A stretch of DNA of 43,801 nt from an uncultured Rhodospirillales bacterium (GTDB lineage Bacteria; Pseudomonadota; Alphaproteobacteria; Reyranellales; Reyranellaceae): the NCBI GenBank assembly GCA_902825855.1, contig CADECW010000061.1, positions 1 through 43,801 of the forward strand, in the 5' to 3' direction. Under the pieces are notes generated by a model. It ran no database searches. It was not told where the DNA came from and saw only the letters and a program-made list of their open reading frames with translations. The translations under genes and the position numbers were made by a program. Position 1 is the first letter of the stretch. The number at the start of each line of letters is the position of its first letter. Positions 31,872 to 41,784 of the stretch are shown one piece after another.

Positions 31872-32663
31872 CTAATGGCTCGACAGGAACTGGTCGATCG
31901 CAGCCGCGAAGGCATGCGGCATATGGTCGGGAAGCGGCACCGTGCCCGCCTCGATCTCGATCAGCTTGCTGCCGGTTATGCTGGCGGCAACGCTCGGCGC
32001 GTGCGGATGCGCGTGAGGGTCGGCCATCGGCGCGATCACCAGGGTCGGGCAGCGCACCAGCGGCAGGCGCGTCTCCATCACGTAGCGGCCGACGACACGA
32101 TGGCCTTCGGCGGCCCGCGGCCCGGCCTTCAACGCATCTACGATGAAACGTTCGAGAAGATCGCCGCGGCCTTCGGGATAGAAAGGCTGGCGCCTCGCCC
32201 ACAATTCCTGGAGATGCCGGCCGTCGCGATGCGCGACGACCTCGTCGATCACGCGCTTGCCGGGCTCCTTCGCCCGCCGTGCCGCATCGACATAGGGGCA
32301 GGCCGACAGGACCAGCGCCTCGACCCGGTCGGGCTGCGACGCCGCCATCTCGACGGCAATGGCCGCGCCCGTGTGGTGGCCTACGACGACGGCACGAGAG
32401 TGCCCCAGCGCCGACAGCACCTCGTGCGCAGCTGCCGCCCAGGTCTCGATGGAATCGCTCCCGGCCGGCAGCGGCTCCGAATCGCCGAACCCGACCGTAT
32501 CCATGGCGATGGCGCTATGGCGTGCGCCGAGCAGCGGCAGCACCTCGCGATATTCGTCCCACGAACGTGGCGTCTGGTGCAGCAGCAGGACCGGCCGCCC
32601 GGCGCCGCAGGCCGCAACATGCACAAGTCCGGATTTGATACGCACGAAAGAGCGCTCGATCAT
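31872..32663 (-). CDS. alpha/beta hydrolase with His in the nucleophile position
   Basis: The 263-residue protein is a clear alpha/beta-hydrolase fold. It has the oxyanion-hole segment LLLHQTPRSWDEYREV, the strand AIAMDTVGFGDSE, a nucleophile elbow that reads GHHTG (95-99), and a C-terminal region with PLPDHMPHAFA. In the usual GxSxG the third residue is Ser; here it is His97, so ordinary acyl-enzyme chemistry seems unavailable. It may be a lyase, a cofactor-free oxygenase-like enzyme, or a binding protein. It lies between the iorA promoter region and the importer genes. Its start is only 33 bases from the divergent importer gene, so both must use promoters overlapping coding sequence. The ATG at 32663 has no strong Shine-Dalgarno. 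Confidence 0.8.
   Translation of the reverse strand: MIERSFVRIKSGLVHVAACGAGRPVLLLHQTPRSWDEYREVLPLLGARHSAIAMDTVGFGDSEPLPAGSDSIETWAAAAHEVLSALGHSRAVVVGHHTGAAIAVEMAASQPDRVEALVLSACPYVDAARRAKEPGKRVIDEVVAHRDGRHLQELWARRQPFYPEGRGDLLERFIVDALKAGPRAAEGHRVVGRYVMETRLPLVRCPTLVIAPMADPHAHPHAPSVAASITGSKLIEIEAGTVPLPDHMPHAFAAAIDQFLSSH
32635..32663 (+). promoter_or_regulatory. weak candidate promoter of the ABC importer operon
   Basis: TTGATA (32635-32640), a 17-base spacer and GATCAT (32658-32663; 4 of 6 to consensus) precede the binding-protein gene by 34 bases. The -10 hexamer overlaps the start codon of the divergent hydrolase, because only 33 bases separate the two start codons. It is a modest match in coding DNA, so confidence is low. 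Confidence 0.3.
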
Positions 32664-32696
32664 GTCACTACGGGGTAAGGGCCGAAAAAGGAGACA

Positions 32697-33854
32697 ATGA
32701 TGAAGAATAGCATTGCGGCAGCAGTCGTCGCCGCCTCTCTGGGGTTCGCCACGGCCGCGCAGGCCGAGATCACGGTCGGATTCATAACCTCGCAGAGCGG
32801 ACCGGGTTCGTCGATCGGCGTGCTCTACGACCGCGGCATGAAGGCTGCCGTCGAGTATGCGAGCCAGGTTGGCGCCGAGAAGGTCAAGCTGATCCAGCTC
32901 GACGACGGTTCGGATCCGTCGGCGGCGACGCGCAACGCCCGCAAGCTCGTCGAGGAGAACAAGGTCGACCTGCTGATCGGCACCTCGACCGCCGCCTCGA
33001 CCAGCGCCATGGTGCCGATCGCCAACGAGCTCAAGGTGCCGATGATCGCGATCTCGCCGATCAGCGTGGCAGCCAACGAGGCTGGCGACCGTTGGGCGAT
33101 CGTCATGCCGCAGCCGCCCACCCTGATGGTCAAGGTGGTGGTCGACCGGATGAAGCGCGATGGCGTCAAGCAGTTCGCCTATATCGGCTTCTCGGACGCC
33201 TGGGGCGACCTCGTCTACAACGGCGCGCAGAAGCCCGCCGAGGCGGACGGCCTCAAGATGCTGACCAACGAGCGCTACGCGCGGACCGACACGTCGGTAA
33301 CGGGTCAGGTGCTGAAGATGATGGCGGCCAAGCCCGACGCCGTGCTGCTGGGCGGCGCCGCGACCCAGGGCGCGCTGCCGCCGCTGGCGCTGGCCGAGCG
33401 CGGCTACAAGGGCCCGCTCTATGGCACGCCGGCGCTGCTCAACACCGACTTCATCCGCGTCGGCGGCAAGGCGGTCGAGGGCGTGCAGGTGTCGGCCGGC
33501 CCGGTGGTCGTCGCCGAGCAGCTGCCCGACACGCACTTCAGCAAGAAGATCTCCATGGACTTCCGCGCCGCATACCAGAAGGCGAACAGTGCGCCGACGT
33601 CGGACGCGTTCTCGGCCTACTCCTTCGACGCCTGGCTGGTGTTCCTCGACGCCGCCAAGCGGGCGATGGAAACGGGCACCAAGCCGGGCACGCCGGAGTT
33701 CCGGGTGGCGCTGAAGAACGCGATCTTCAGCACCAAGGACCTGGTGGGCACGCACGCCATCTACAACTACAAGCCCAGCGACAGCTACGGCGTCGACGAG
33801 CGTTCGCTGGTGATGGTGCGGCTGGTCAACGGCCAGTGGAAGTACGAGCCCTGA
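32697..33854 (+). CDS. ABC transporter periplasmic substrate-binding protein (LivK-like)
   Basis: A 385-residue periplasmic-binding protein of the Leu/Ile/Val (peripla_BP_6) family. A signal peptide (MKNSIAAAVVAASLGFATAAQA, cut before EITVGF) is followed by FITSQSGPGSSIGVLYDRGMKAA, LIQLDDGSDPSAATRNARKLVEENKVDLLIGTSTAAST and a second lobe with FAYIGFSDAWGDLVYNGAQ. AAGGAG is close to the first ATG and better spaced for a second ATG at 32700, so the start may be three bases later. Liv-type proteins in catabolic islands often bind aromatic acids. Together with the next three genes it would import the pathway substrate, perhaps indole-3-acetate or anthranilate, by context only. Confidence 0.93.
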   Translation: MMKNSIAAAVVAASLGFATAAQAEITVGFITSQSGPGSSIGVLYDRGMKAAVEYASQVGAEKVKLIQLDDGSDPSAATRNARKLVEENKVDLLIGTSTAASTSAMVPIANELKVPMIAISPISVAANEAGDRWAIVMPQPPTLMVKVVVDRMKRDGVKQFAYIGFSDAWGDLVYNGAQKPAEADGLKMLTNERYARTDTSVTGQVLKMMAAKPDAVLLGGAATQGALPPLALAERGYKGPLYGTPALLNTDFIRVGGKAVEGVQVSAGPVVVAEQLPDTHFSKKISMDFRAAYQKANSAPTSDAFSAYSFDAWLVFLDAAKRAMETGTKPGTPEFRVALKNAIFSTKDLVGTHAIYNYKPSDSYGVDERSLVMVRLVNGQWKYEP

Positions 33855-33858
33855 GTCG

Positions 33859-34905
33859 ATGAACGGCGAGATCGCGGCGATCCTGGCGATGGATGGCATC
33901 GCCAGCGGGGCCATCTATGTCTTGATCGGCCTCGGCCTGGTGCTGATCTTCGCCGTGACGCGTGTGATCTTCGTCCCGTTCGGCGATATCGCGGCCTTCA
34001 CGGCGTTGAGCCTCGCCGCGCTGGAAACCGGGACGCGGCCGGGCACGGTCGGCCTGGTGGCCGTGCTCGCGATCCTGGCGACGATGGTGGAGGTATTCGC
34101 CCTCGCCAGGAACCGCGCACTGCATCGGCTGCCACGTACCCTGTTGTTCTATCTTGTCCTGCCCCTGGTACCCGCCGCCGCAGTGTGGTTCGCGGCCGGC
34201 ATGGCGCTCTCGATGCCGCTCAGGATCGTGCTGTCTCTGGCGCTGGTGCTGCCGATCGCCCCGTTGCTCGATCGCATCGTATTCAGGCCGATCGCCGACG
34301 CTTCGGTGCTCCTGCTGCTGACGGTGGCGGTGGCACTGCATTTTGCGCTGAGCGGGCTCGGCCTGATGTTCTTCGGGCCAGAGGGGGTGCGCACCAAGCC
34401 GCTGACCGACGCCGTGTTCGACGTCGCGGGTCTCGTCGTCAACGGCCAGACGCTGCTGATCCTGGCCGCATCGATCGTCTTCTGCGGCCTGTTGTTCCTC
34501 TATTTCGAGTTCACCATCCAGGGCAAGGCGCTGCGCGCCACGGCGGTCAACCGGGTCGGTGCGCGCCTGGTCGGCATCCGGCCGACCTCGACCGGCACGA
34601 TTGCCTACCTGCTGGCGTCGCTGCTCGCCGGCATCTCGGGCGTTCTGATCGCACCGGTGACGACGATCTTCTACGATTCGGGCTTCCTGCTCGGCCTGAA
34701 AGCCTTCGTCGGCGCCATCATCGGCGCCATGGTGAGCTACCCCGTGACAGCCCTGGGCGCGGTCATGGTCGGCCTGCTGGAAAGCTTCACCTCGTTCTGG
34801 CTGAGCGCCTACAAGGAGGTGCTGGTCTTCAGCCTGCTCATTCCGGTGCTGCTGTGGCGTTCGCTGAGCTTCGCCGGGACCGAGGAGGAAGAGGCCGAGG
34901 AATGA
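33859..34905 (+). CDS. branched-chain-type ABC transporter permease (LivH-like)
   Basis: The 348-residue membrane protein begins MDGIASGAIYVLIGLGLVLIFAVTRVIFVPFGDIAA, the conserved start of LivH permeases, and ends with LAGISGVLIAPVTTIFYDSGFLLGLKAFVGAIIGAMVSYPVTALGAVMVGLLESF, the family's EAA-like coupling region. It is about 50 residues longer than typical LivH because of extra hydrophobic sequence at about residues 70-140 (LARNRALHRLPRTLLFYLVLP and following). It forms the membrane channel with the permease half of the next protein. The binding-protein gene ends 4 bases upstream and the next gene overlaps by 4. Confidence 0.92.
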   Translation: MNGEIAAILAMDGIASGAIYVLIGLGLVLIFAVTRVIFVPFGDIAAFTALSLAALETGTRPGTVGLVAVLAILATMVEVFALARNRALHRLPRTLLFYLVLPLVPAAAVWFAAGMALSMPLRIVLSLALVLPIAPLLDRIVFRPIADASVLLLLTVAVALHFALSGLGLMFFGPEGVRTKPLTDAVFDVAGLVVNGQTLLILAASIVFCGLLFLYFEFTIQGKALRATAVNRVGARLVGIRPTSTGTIAYLLASLLAGISGVLIAPVTTIFYDSGFLLGLKAFVGAIIGAMVSYPVTALGAVMVGLLESFTSFWLSAYKEVLVFSLLIPVLLWRSLSFAGTEEEEAEE

Positions 34906-36671
34906 CGCGCCGGCAATTCCACCTCCTCTCGGCGATCGGAGTCCTGCTGCTCGCGCTCGCCCCGGCGCTGCTCAGCCCGTTCAGCATCACGCTGCTCAAC
35001 TTCATCGGCATCTATGCGCTGGCAGTGCTCGGTCTCGTGCTGCTATCGGGTATCGGAGGCATGCTGTCGTTCGGCCAGGCCGCCTTCGTCGGCATCGCCG
35101 CCTATGCCACTGCCTGGCTCACGGCGAAGGCAGGCTATTCGCCATGGATCGGGCTGCTCGTGGGCGTCGTGCTCACCGGGCTCGTTGCCGCCATCCTCGG
35201 CGCCGTGACCTTGCGGCTCGGCGGCCACTTTCTCTCGCTCAGCACCATCGCCTGGGGCCTGGCGACCTACTTCCTGTTCGGCAACGTACCCCTACTGGGT
35301 CAATACAACGGCATCAGCGAGATTCCGCCGATCTCCATCGGTGGCTACGCGCTCTCCAACAGCAACAGCATTTACTACCTGATCTGGGCGTTCCTGATCG
35401 TTTCCCTGGTGCTGTCGTCCAACCTGCTCAATTCGCGCGAGGGTCGCGCGGTGCGCGCGCTCCGCGGCGGCCAGGTGATGACCGAGAGCCTGGGCATCAA
35501 TCCGTTCCGTGTGAAGCTCATCACCTTCGTGATCGCGGCTCTCCTGTCGGCATTGTCGGGCTGGCTGTATGCCCATATGAGCCGCTTCGTCAGTCCCGCC
35601 CCCTTCGACGTCAATGCCGGCATCCTCTACCTCCTGATGGCCATGGTCGGCGGCATGGCCTGTCTCTCGGGGGCGATCGTCGGCGCCGCCATCGTCACCC
35701 TGCTCAAGAACAGCATCCAGGACTGGCTGCCGGTGATCTCTCCAGGCGCGTCGGGCCAGCTCGAAGTCATCGTGTTCTCGGTGCTGTTCATCCTGCTGCT
35801 GCAGCGGGCGCGCGCCGGGCTCGTGCCGTTCGTCCTGCGTTGGCTGCCGCGCGTAACGCCCACGCCGCCGGTCGCCGCCGGCTCGCTCGAGCAGCGCCAG
35901 CAGCCCGGACGCGGCCAGCCGATACTGAACGTGCAGGGCGCGACCCGCCGCTTCGGCGGCCTCGTCGCCGTCGACGATGTGAGCTTCGAGGTCAAGGCCG
36001 GCGAGATTCTGGGCCTGATCGGGCCCAACGGCGCCGGCAAGACCACCATGTTCAACCTGATCACCGGTGCGCTGCCGCTGAACCAGGGCAGGATCGACTT
36101 TCTCGGCCAGGACATCAGGCATCGGGCGCAGCGCCAGATCGCCCGCGCGGGCATCGCCCGCACCTTTCAGCACGTGAAGCTGCGCAAGACCATGACCTTG
36201 CTCGACACCGTGCTGCTCGGGACCTACGGCCGCACCCGGGCCGGCTTCCTGGCCGGCATCCTGCGCCTCGATCGTGCCGAGGAAGCGCGGGCCGAGGCCG
36301 AGGCGATGCACCAGCTCAAACGTGTCGGCCTGGCCGACCGCGCCTTCGAACTCGCCGGCAACCTGCCGCTGGGCAGCCAGCGCCTGCTCGAGATCGCCCG
36401 TGCCCTGGCGGCCGATCCGGCGCTGCTCATGCTCGACGAGCCCGCTGCCGGCCTGCGCGCCGCGGAGAAGGCGGAACTCGCCCATCTCCTCGAAGCCTTG
36501 CGGACAGAGGGCCTCTCCATCTTGCTGGTCGAGCACGACATGGATTTCGTCATGGGGCTGGTCGACCGCACGGTGGTGATGGATTTCGGCGCCAAGCTTT
36601 GCGAAGGCACGCCCGCCGTCGTGCGCAGCGACCCGCGCGTCCAGGAAGCCTATCTCGGCGGGGTGGCGTGA
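34902..36671 (+). CDS. fused ABC permease (LivM-like) and ATP-binding protein (LivG-like)
   Basis: This 589-residue protein joins two usually separate subunits. Residues 1-300 are a LivM-type permease with many transmembrane helices (FIGIYALAVLGLVLLSGIGGMLSFGQAAFVGIAAYA is the family signature). After a linker with a Gln/Pro-rich stretch (about 325-337), residues 338-589 form a LivG-type ATPase. Its Walker A is GPNGAGKTT (about 373-380), the Q-loop/NVKLRKT region follows, the signature is LPLGSQRLLEIARAL (Leu-Pro-Leu instead of LSYG) and Walker B is LLMLDEPAAGL. ATG 34902 overlaps the LivH stop. Fusion fixes a 1:1 ratio of permease to ATPase. Confidence 0.92.
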   Translation: MTRRQFHLLSAIGVLLLALAPALLSPFSITLLNFIGIYALAVLGLVLLSGIGGMLSFGQAAFVGIAAYATAWLTAKAGYSPWIGLLVGVVLTGLVAAILGAVTLRLGGHFLSLSTIAWGLATYFLFGNVPLLGQYNGISEIPPISIGGYALSNSNSIYYLIWAFLIVSLVLSSNLLNSREGRAVRALRGGQVMTESLGINPFRVKLITFVIAALLSALSGWLYAHMSRFVSPAPFDVNAGILYLLMAMVGGMACLSGAIVGAAIVTLLKNSIQDWLPVISPGASGQLEVIVFSVLFILLLQRARAGLVPFVLRWLPRVTPTPPVAAGSLEQRQQPGRGQPILNVQGATRRFGGLVAVDDVSFEVKAGEILGLIGPNGAGKTTMFNLITGALPLNQGRIDFLGQDIRHRAQRQIARAGIARTFQHVKLRKTMTLLDTVLLGTYGRTRAGFLAGILRLDRAEEARAEAEAMHQLKRVGLADRAFELAGNLPLGSQRLLEIARALAADPALLMLDEPAAGLRAAEKAELAHLLEALRTEGLSILLVEHDMDFVMGLVDRTVVMDFGAKLCEGTPAVVRSDPRVQEAYLGGVA

Positions 36672-37402
36672 TGGCGCTGCTCGCGATCGATCACGTCTCC
36701 GTCGCCTACGGCAAGGTCGAGGCGGTGCGCGGCGTGTCCCTCGCCATCGAGCCCGGCCGGATCGTCACCGTCATCGGGCCCAACGGCGCGGGCAAGACGA
36801 CGCTGCTGGGAGCCGCGATCGGCCTGCTGCCGTGGCGCGGCAGCATGTCGTTCGATGGTGTCGATCTCAGAAGGCTCGACGTCGAGGCGCGCATCGAGCG
36901 AGGCTTCTGTTTGGTGCCCGAGACGCGCGAGCTGTTCGGCGAACTATCCGTCTCGGACAACCTTCTGTTGGGCGGCTACTCGCGCCGGCGCGATTCGGCC
37001 GGCCTGAAGCAGAGCCTGGCCGACATCTATCAGCGGTTCCCACGCCTCGGCGAACGGCGCGGCCAGAAGGCCTCGACCCTGTCCGGCGGCGAGCGCCAGA
37101 TGCTGGCACTGGGTCGTGCCCTCATGGCGAAGCCGCGTCTCCTGATGCTCGACGAGCCGAGCCTGGGTCTTGCGCCGCTGATCGTGCGCGAGGTCTTCCG
37201 CATCATCTCCTCGTTGCGCGAGCTCGGAGTGTCGATCCTGCTGGTCGAGCAGAATGCCCGGGCCGCCCTCGAAACGGCCGATTTCGGCTATGTGCTGGAG
37301 ACCGGCGAGATCGTCCATTCCGGCCCCGCCGCCGAGCTGATGCACGACCCGCGCGTCACCGCGAGCTACCTGGGGGGGACACGGCTGATATTTCATGTAT
37401 GA
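36671..37402 (+). CDS. branched-chain-type ABC transporter ATP-binding protein (LivF-like)
   Basis: A 243-residue ATPase with all ABC motifs: Walker A GPNGAGKTT (from about residue 36), Q-loop region VPETRELFGELSVSDNLLLGGY, signature LSGGERQMLALGRAL, Walker B LLMLDEPSLGL and the H-loop region replaced by VEQNARAAL as usual in LivF. Its start shares one base with the preceding stop (TGATG). It is the last importer gene, and its stop codon lies inside the 32-bp palindrome that precedes abmA, so transcription of importer and anthraniloyl-CoA module may be partly linked. Confidence 0.94.
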   Translation: MALLAIDHVSVAYGKVEAVRGVSLAIEPGRIVTVIGPNGAGKTTLLGAAIGLLPWRGSMSFDGVDLRRLDVEARIERGFCLVPETRELFGELSVSDNLLLGGYSRRRDSAGLKQSLADIYQRFPRLGERRGQKASTLSGGERQMLALGRALMAKPRLLMLDEPSLGLAPLIVREVFRIISSLRELGVSILLVEQNARAALETADFGYVLETGEIVHSGPAAELMHDPRVTASYLGGTRLIFHV

Positions 37403-37420
37403 AATTTCATACTTGAAATA
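37389..37420. promoter_or_regulatory. 32-bp near-perfect palindrome, probable MarR operator before abmA
   Basis: The halves TATTTCATGTATGAAA and TTTCATACTTGAAATA are inverse complements except for one mismatched pair, with no spacer. The site is very AT-rich in GC-rich DNA. It spans the last codons and stop of the LivF-like gene and lies 51 bases before the abmA start. CTGATA (37385-37390), 17 bases, CATACT (37408-37413) could be a promoter it overlaps. The MarR gene at 40515, four genes into this block, is the likely ligand-responsive partner. It has no T-run and does not look like a terminator. Confidence 0.65.
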
Positions 37421-37471
37421 ACCGCGTCGCCAGGTGATGCTGGCAATGCGCCAGGACTGAGGAGAGCTGAG

Positions 37472-39762
<2,291 letters not shown>

Positions 39763-39766
<4 letters not shown>

Positions 39767-40521
39767 TTGCAGGCAAGCATGCGCTGGTGACGGGCGGCGG
39801 TACGGGAGTCGGCCGGGCGATCGCCCTCGCCCTCGCGGAGGCGGGCGTTTCCGTCACGATCTGCGGTCGCCGCAAGGCCAAGCTCGAAGCCGTGGTCCGC
39901 GAGAATGCTCGGATCTCATGTATCGCGGCAGACGTCACCGACGAGGCCGCGATGACGGCACTCTACGCCGAGGCCGAGGAACTGCGCGGACCATTCGACA
40001 TCGTCGTCGCCAACGCCGGAGGGGCCGAAAGCAGCCCGGCGCACAGGACGTCGCTCGCCGATTGGCAGCGCGCTCTCGACCTCAACCTGACCGGATCGTT
40101 CCTGACCGTGAAGCCGGCGCTCGCCGGCATGACCAGGCGCAAGACAGGCCGCATCATTTTCGTCGCCTCGACGGCGGGGCTGAAAGGCTACGCCTATGTG
40201 GCAGCGTACGTGGCGGCCAAGCACGGCGTCGTCGGCCTGATGCGGGCGCTTGCGACCGAGACGGTGAAATCGGGCGTGACCGTCAATGCCGTATGCCCCG
40301 GCTTCGTCGAGACCGACATGCTGGAGGAGTCGGTCCAGCGCATCGTCCGCACGACGGGCCGCACCGTGGAGCAGGCGCGCACCAGCCTCGCCAGCACCAA
40401 TCCGCAAGGCCGTTTCATCCAGCCGCAGGAGGTCGCGGCGGCAGTGGTGTGGCTGTGCAGCGAGATGGCAGGCTCGGTCACCGGCCAGGCGCTGTCGCTG
40501 TCCGGAGGCGAGACATGGTGA
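39763..40521 (+). CDS. short-chain dehydrogenase/reductase of the anthraniloyl-CoA module
   Basis: A 252-residue classical [11 protein letters not shown] cofactor loop, [22 protein letters not shown], catalytic serine in FVASTAG, active-site YVAAK, and [10 protein letters not shown]. All catalytic residues are present. The ATG overlaps the abmA stop by 4 bases and its own end overlaps the MarR gene by 7, so it is embedded in the module. It probably handles the oxo or hydroxyl group of the dearomatised CoA intermediate as in a beta-oxidation dehydrogenase step; the exact step is not known. Confidence 0.91.
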
Positions 40522-40973
40522 GCGGGCCGCTCTCCGCTTCCAAAGATAAACTGCGGCTCTGGATTCGCCTGCTGCGCGCCTCGCGCATCATCGAGGGCGA
40601 ACTGCGCGAGCGGCTGAGCACGGAATTCGACACGACCCTGCCGCGCTTCGACGTCATGGCGGCGCTCTATCGCGTGCCCGACGGCATGCTGATGAGCGAC
40701 TTGTCGCGCTTCCTGCTCGTTTCCAACGGCAACGTCACCGGCATCGTCGATCGACTGGCGTCGGAAGGCCTGGTGCAGCGCGGGCAGCGCAATGGCGATC
40801 GCCGCACCTCGATCGTGCAGCTCACGAAGACAGGCAAGGACACGTTTCGCACCATGGCGACGGCGCATGAGCGTTGGGTCGCCGAATTGCTGGCCGGAGT
40901 CACCAAGAGCGACGCGCGGCAGCTTACGTCGATGCTGAAGGCATTTCGCAGCAATTGGGAGGGAAGGGAATGA
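40515..40973 (+). CDS. MarR family transcriptional regulator of the anthraniloyl-CoA module
   Basis: This 152-residue MarR protein has the winged helix: [63 protein letters not shown]. Dimerisation helices lie on both sides. It strongly resembles the MarR in the leftward operon (matching pattern VSNG-x-x-TG-x-VD-x-L), so they are probably paralogues that sense different ligands. GGAGG precedes the ATG at good spacing. It overlaps the SDR gene upstream and the crotonase gene downstream, so it is autoregulated with its targets. The 32-bp palindrome at 37389-37420 is the likely operator. Confidence 0.92.
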   Translation: MVSGPLSASKDKLRLWIRLLRASRIIEGELRERLSTEFDTTLPRFDVMAALYRVPDGMLMSDLSRFLLVSNGNVTGIVDRLASEGLVQRGQRNGDRRTSIVQLTKTGKDTFRTMATAHERWVAELLAGVTKSDARQLTSMLKAFRSNWEGRE

Positions 40974-41782
40974 GCAAGATGGCGGGCTTCCGGCCCAAGC
41001 ATTTCCTCTGGCGGCTCGAAGGCAAGGTGGCGTGCGTCCAGCTCGACCGCCCGGAGCGCAAGAATCCTCTCACTTTCGAGTCTTACGCGGAGCTGCGCGA
41101 TACCTTCCGCGAATTGCGCTACGCCGAGGACATCGACGCCGTGGTGTTCCTGCCCAACGGCGGCAATTTCTGCTCGGGCGGCGACGTGCACGACATCATC
41201 GGGCCCCTGGTCGCGATGGAGATGAAAGAGCTGCTGGCCTTCACGCGCATGACCGGCGATCTCGTGAAGGCGATGCTCAACTGCGGCAAGCCGATCATCA
41301 CCGCCGTCGATGGCGTCGCCGTGGGTGCCGGCGCCATCATCGTCATGGCCTCCGACATCCGCATCGCCACGCCGGAAGCCAAGACCGCCTTCCTGTTCAC
41401 GCGTGTCGGCCTCGCCGGCTGCGACATGGGAGCGTGCGCGATCCTGCCTCGCATCATCGGCCAAGGCCGTGCCGCCGAGCTTCTCTATACCGGCCGTACC
41501 ATGTCGGCGGCGGAAGGCGAGCGCTGGGGCTTTTACAATCGCCTGGTCGACGCAGGGGCGCTCGAGGCCGACGCATTGGACATGGCCGGGCGCATCGCCA
41601 GCGGTCCTACCTTTGCGCACGGCATCACCAAGACCCAACTGAACCAGGAATGGTCGATGGGGCTGGACCAGGCGATCGAGGCGGAGGCCCAGGCACAGGC
41701 GATCTGCATGCAGACCCGCGACTTCGAGCGCGCCTACCGCGCCTTCGCCGCCAGGCAGACGCCGGTGTTCGAAGGAACGTGA
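40970..41782 (+). CDS. enoyl-CoA hydratase/isomerase (crotonase) family protein
   Basis: A 270-residue crotonase-fold enzyme: [22 protein letters not shown] at the start, [10 protein letters not shown] (oxyanion region), [28 protein letters not shown], and [32 protein letters not shown]. The two glutamates of true hydratases do not appear at their usual places: the first loop reads GVGAGAI-like and the second has Asp in GCDMG. That fits crotonases with other chemistry, such as MenB/BadI-like ring-opening or ring-forming enzymes, as much as a hydratase. By context it would act on the cyclohexene-carboxyl-CoA made by AbmA. It overlaps the MarR stop by 4 bases. Confidence 0.87.
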   Translation: MSKMAGFRPKHFLWRLEGKVACVQLDRPERKNPLTFESYAELRDTFRELRYAEDIDAVVFLPNGGNFCSGGDVHDIIGPLVAMEMKELLAFTRMTGDLVKAMLNCGKPIITAVDGVAVGAGAIIVMASDIRIATPEAKTAFLFTRVGLAGCDMGACAILPRIIGQGRAAELLYTGRTMSAAEGERWGFYNRLVDAGALEADALDMAGRIASGPTFAHGITKTQLNQEWSMGLDQAIEAEAQAQAICMQTRDFERAYRAFAARQTPVFEGT

Positions 41783-41784
41783 CG

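Noticed and set aside
31872..33914. A 680-codon reading joining the alpha/beta hydrolase to sequence opposite the importer binding-protein gene
   Set aside because: Only the last 263 codons have hydrolase similarity; the rest is antisense to a well-supported periplasmic binding protein.
37389..37420. The 32-bp palindrome as a transcription terminator of the importer operon
   Set aside because: The hairpin is AT-rich with no loop and no T-run, and it overlaps a coding stop and a possible promoter, so an operator is the better reading.
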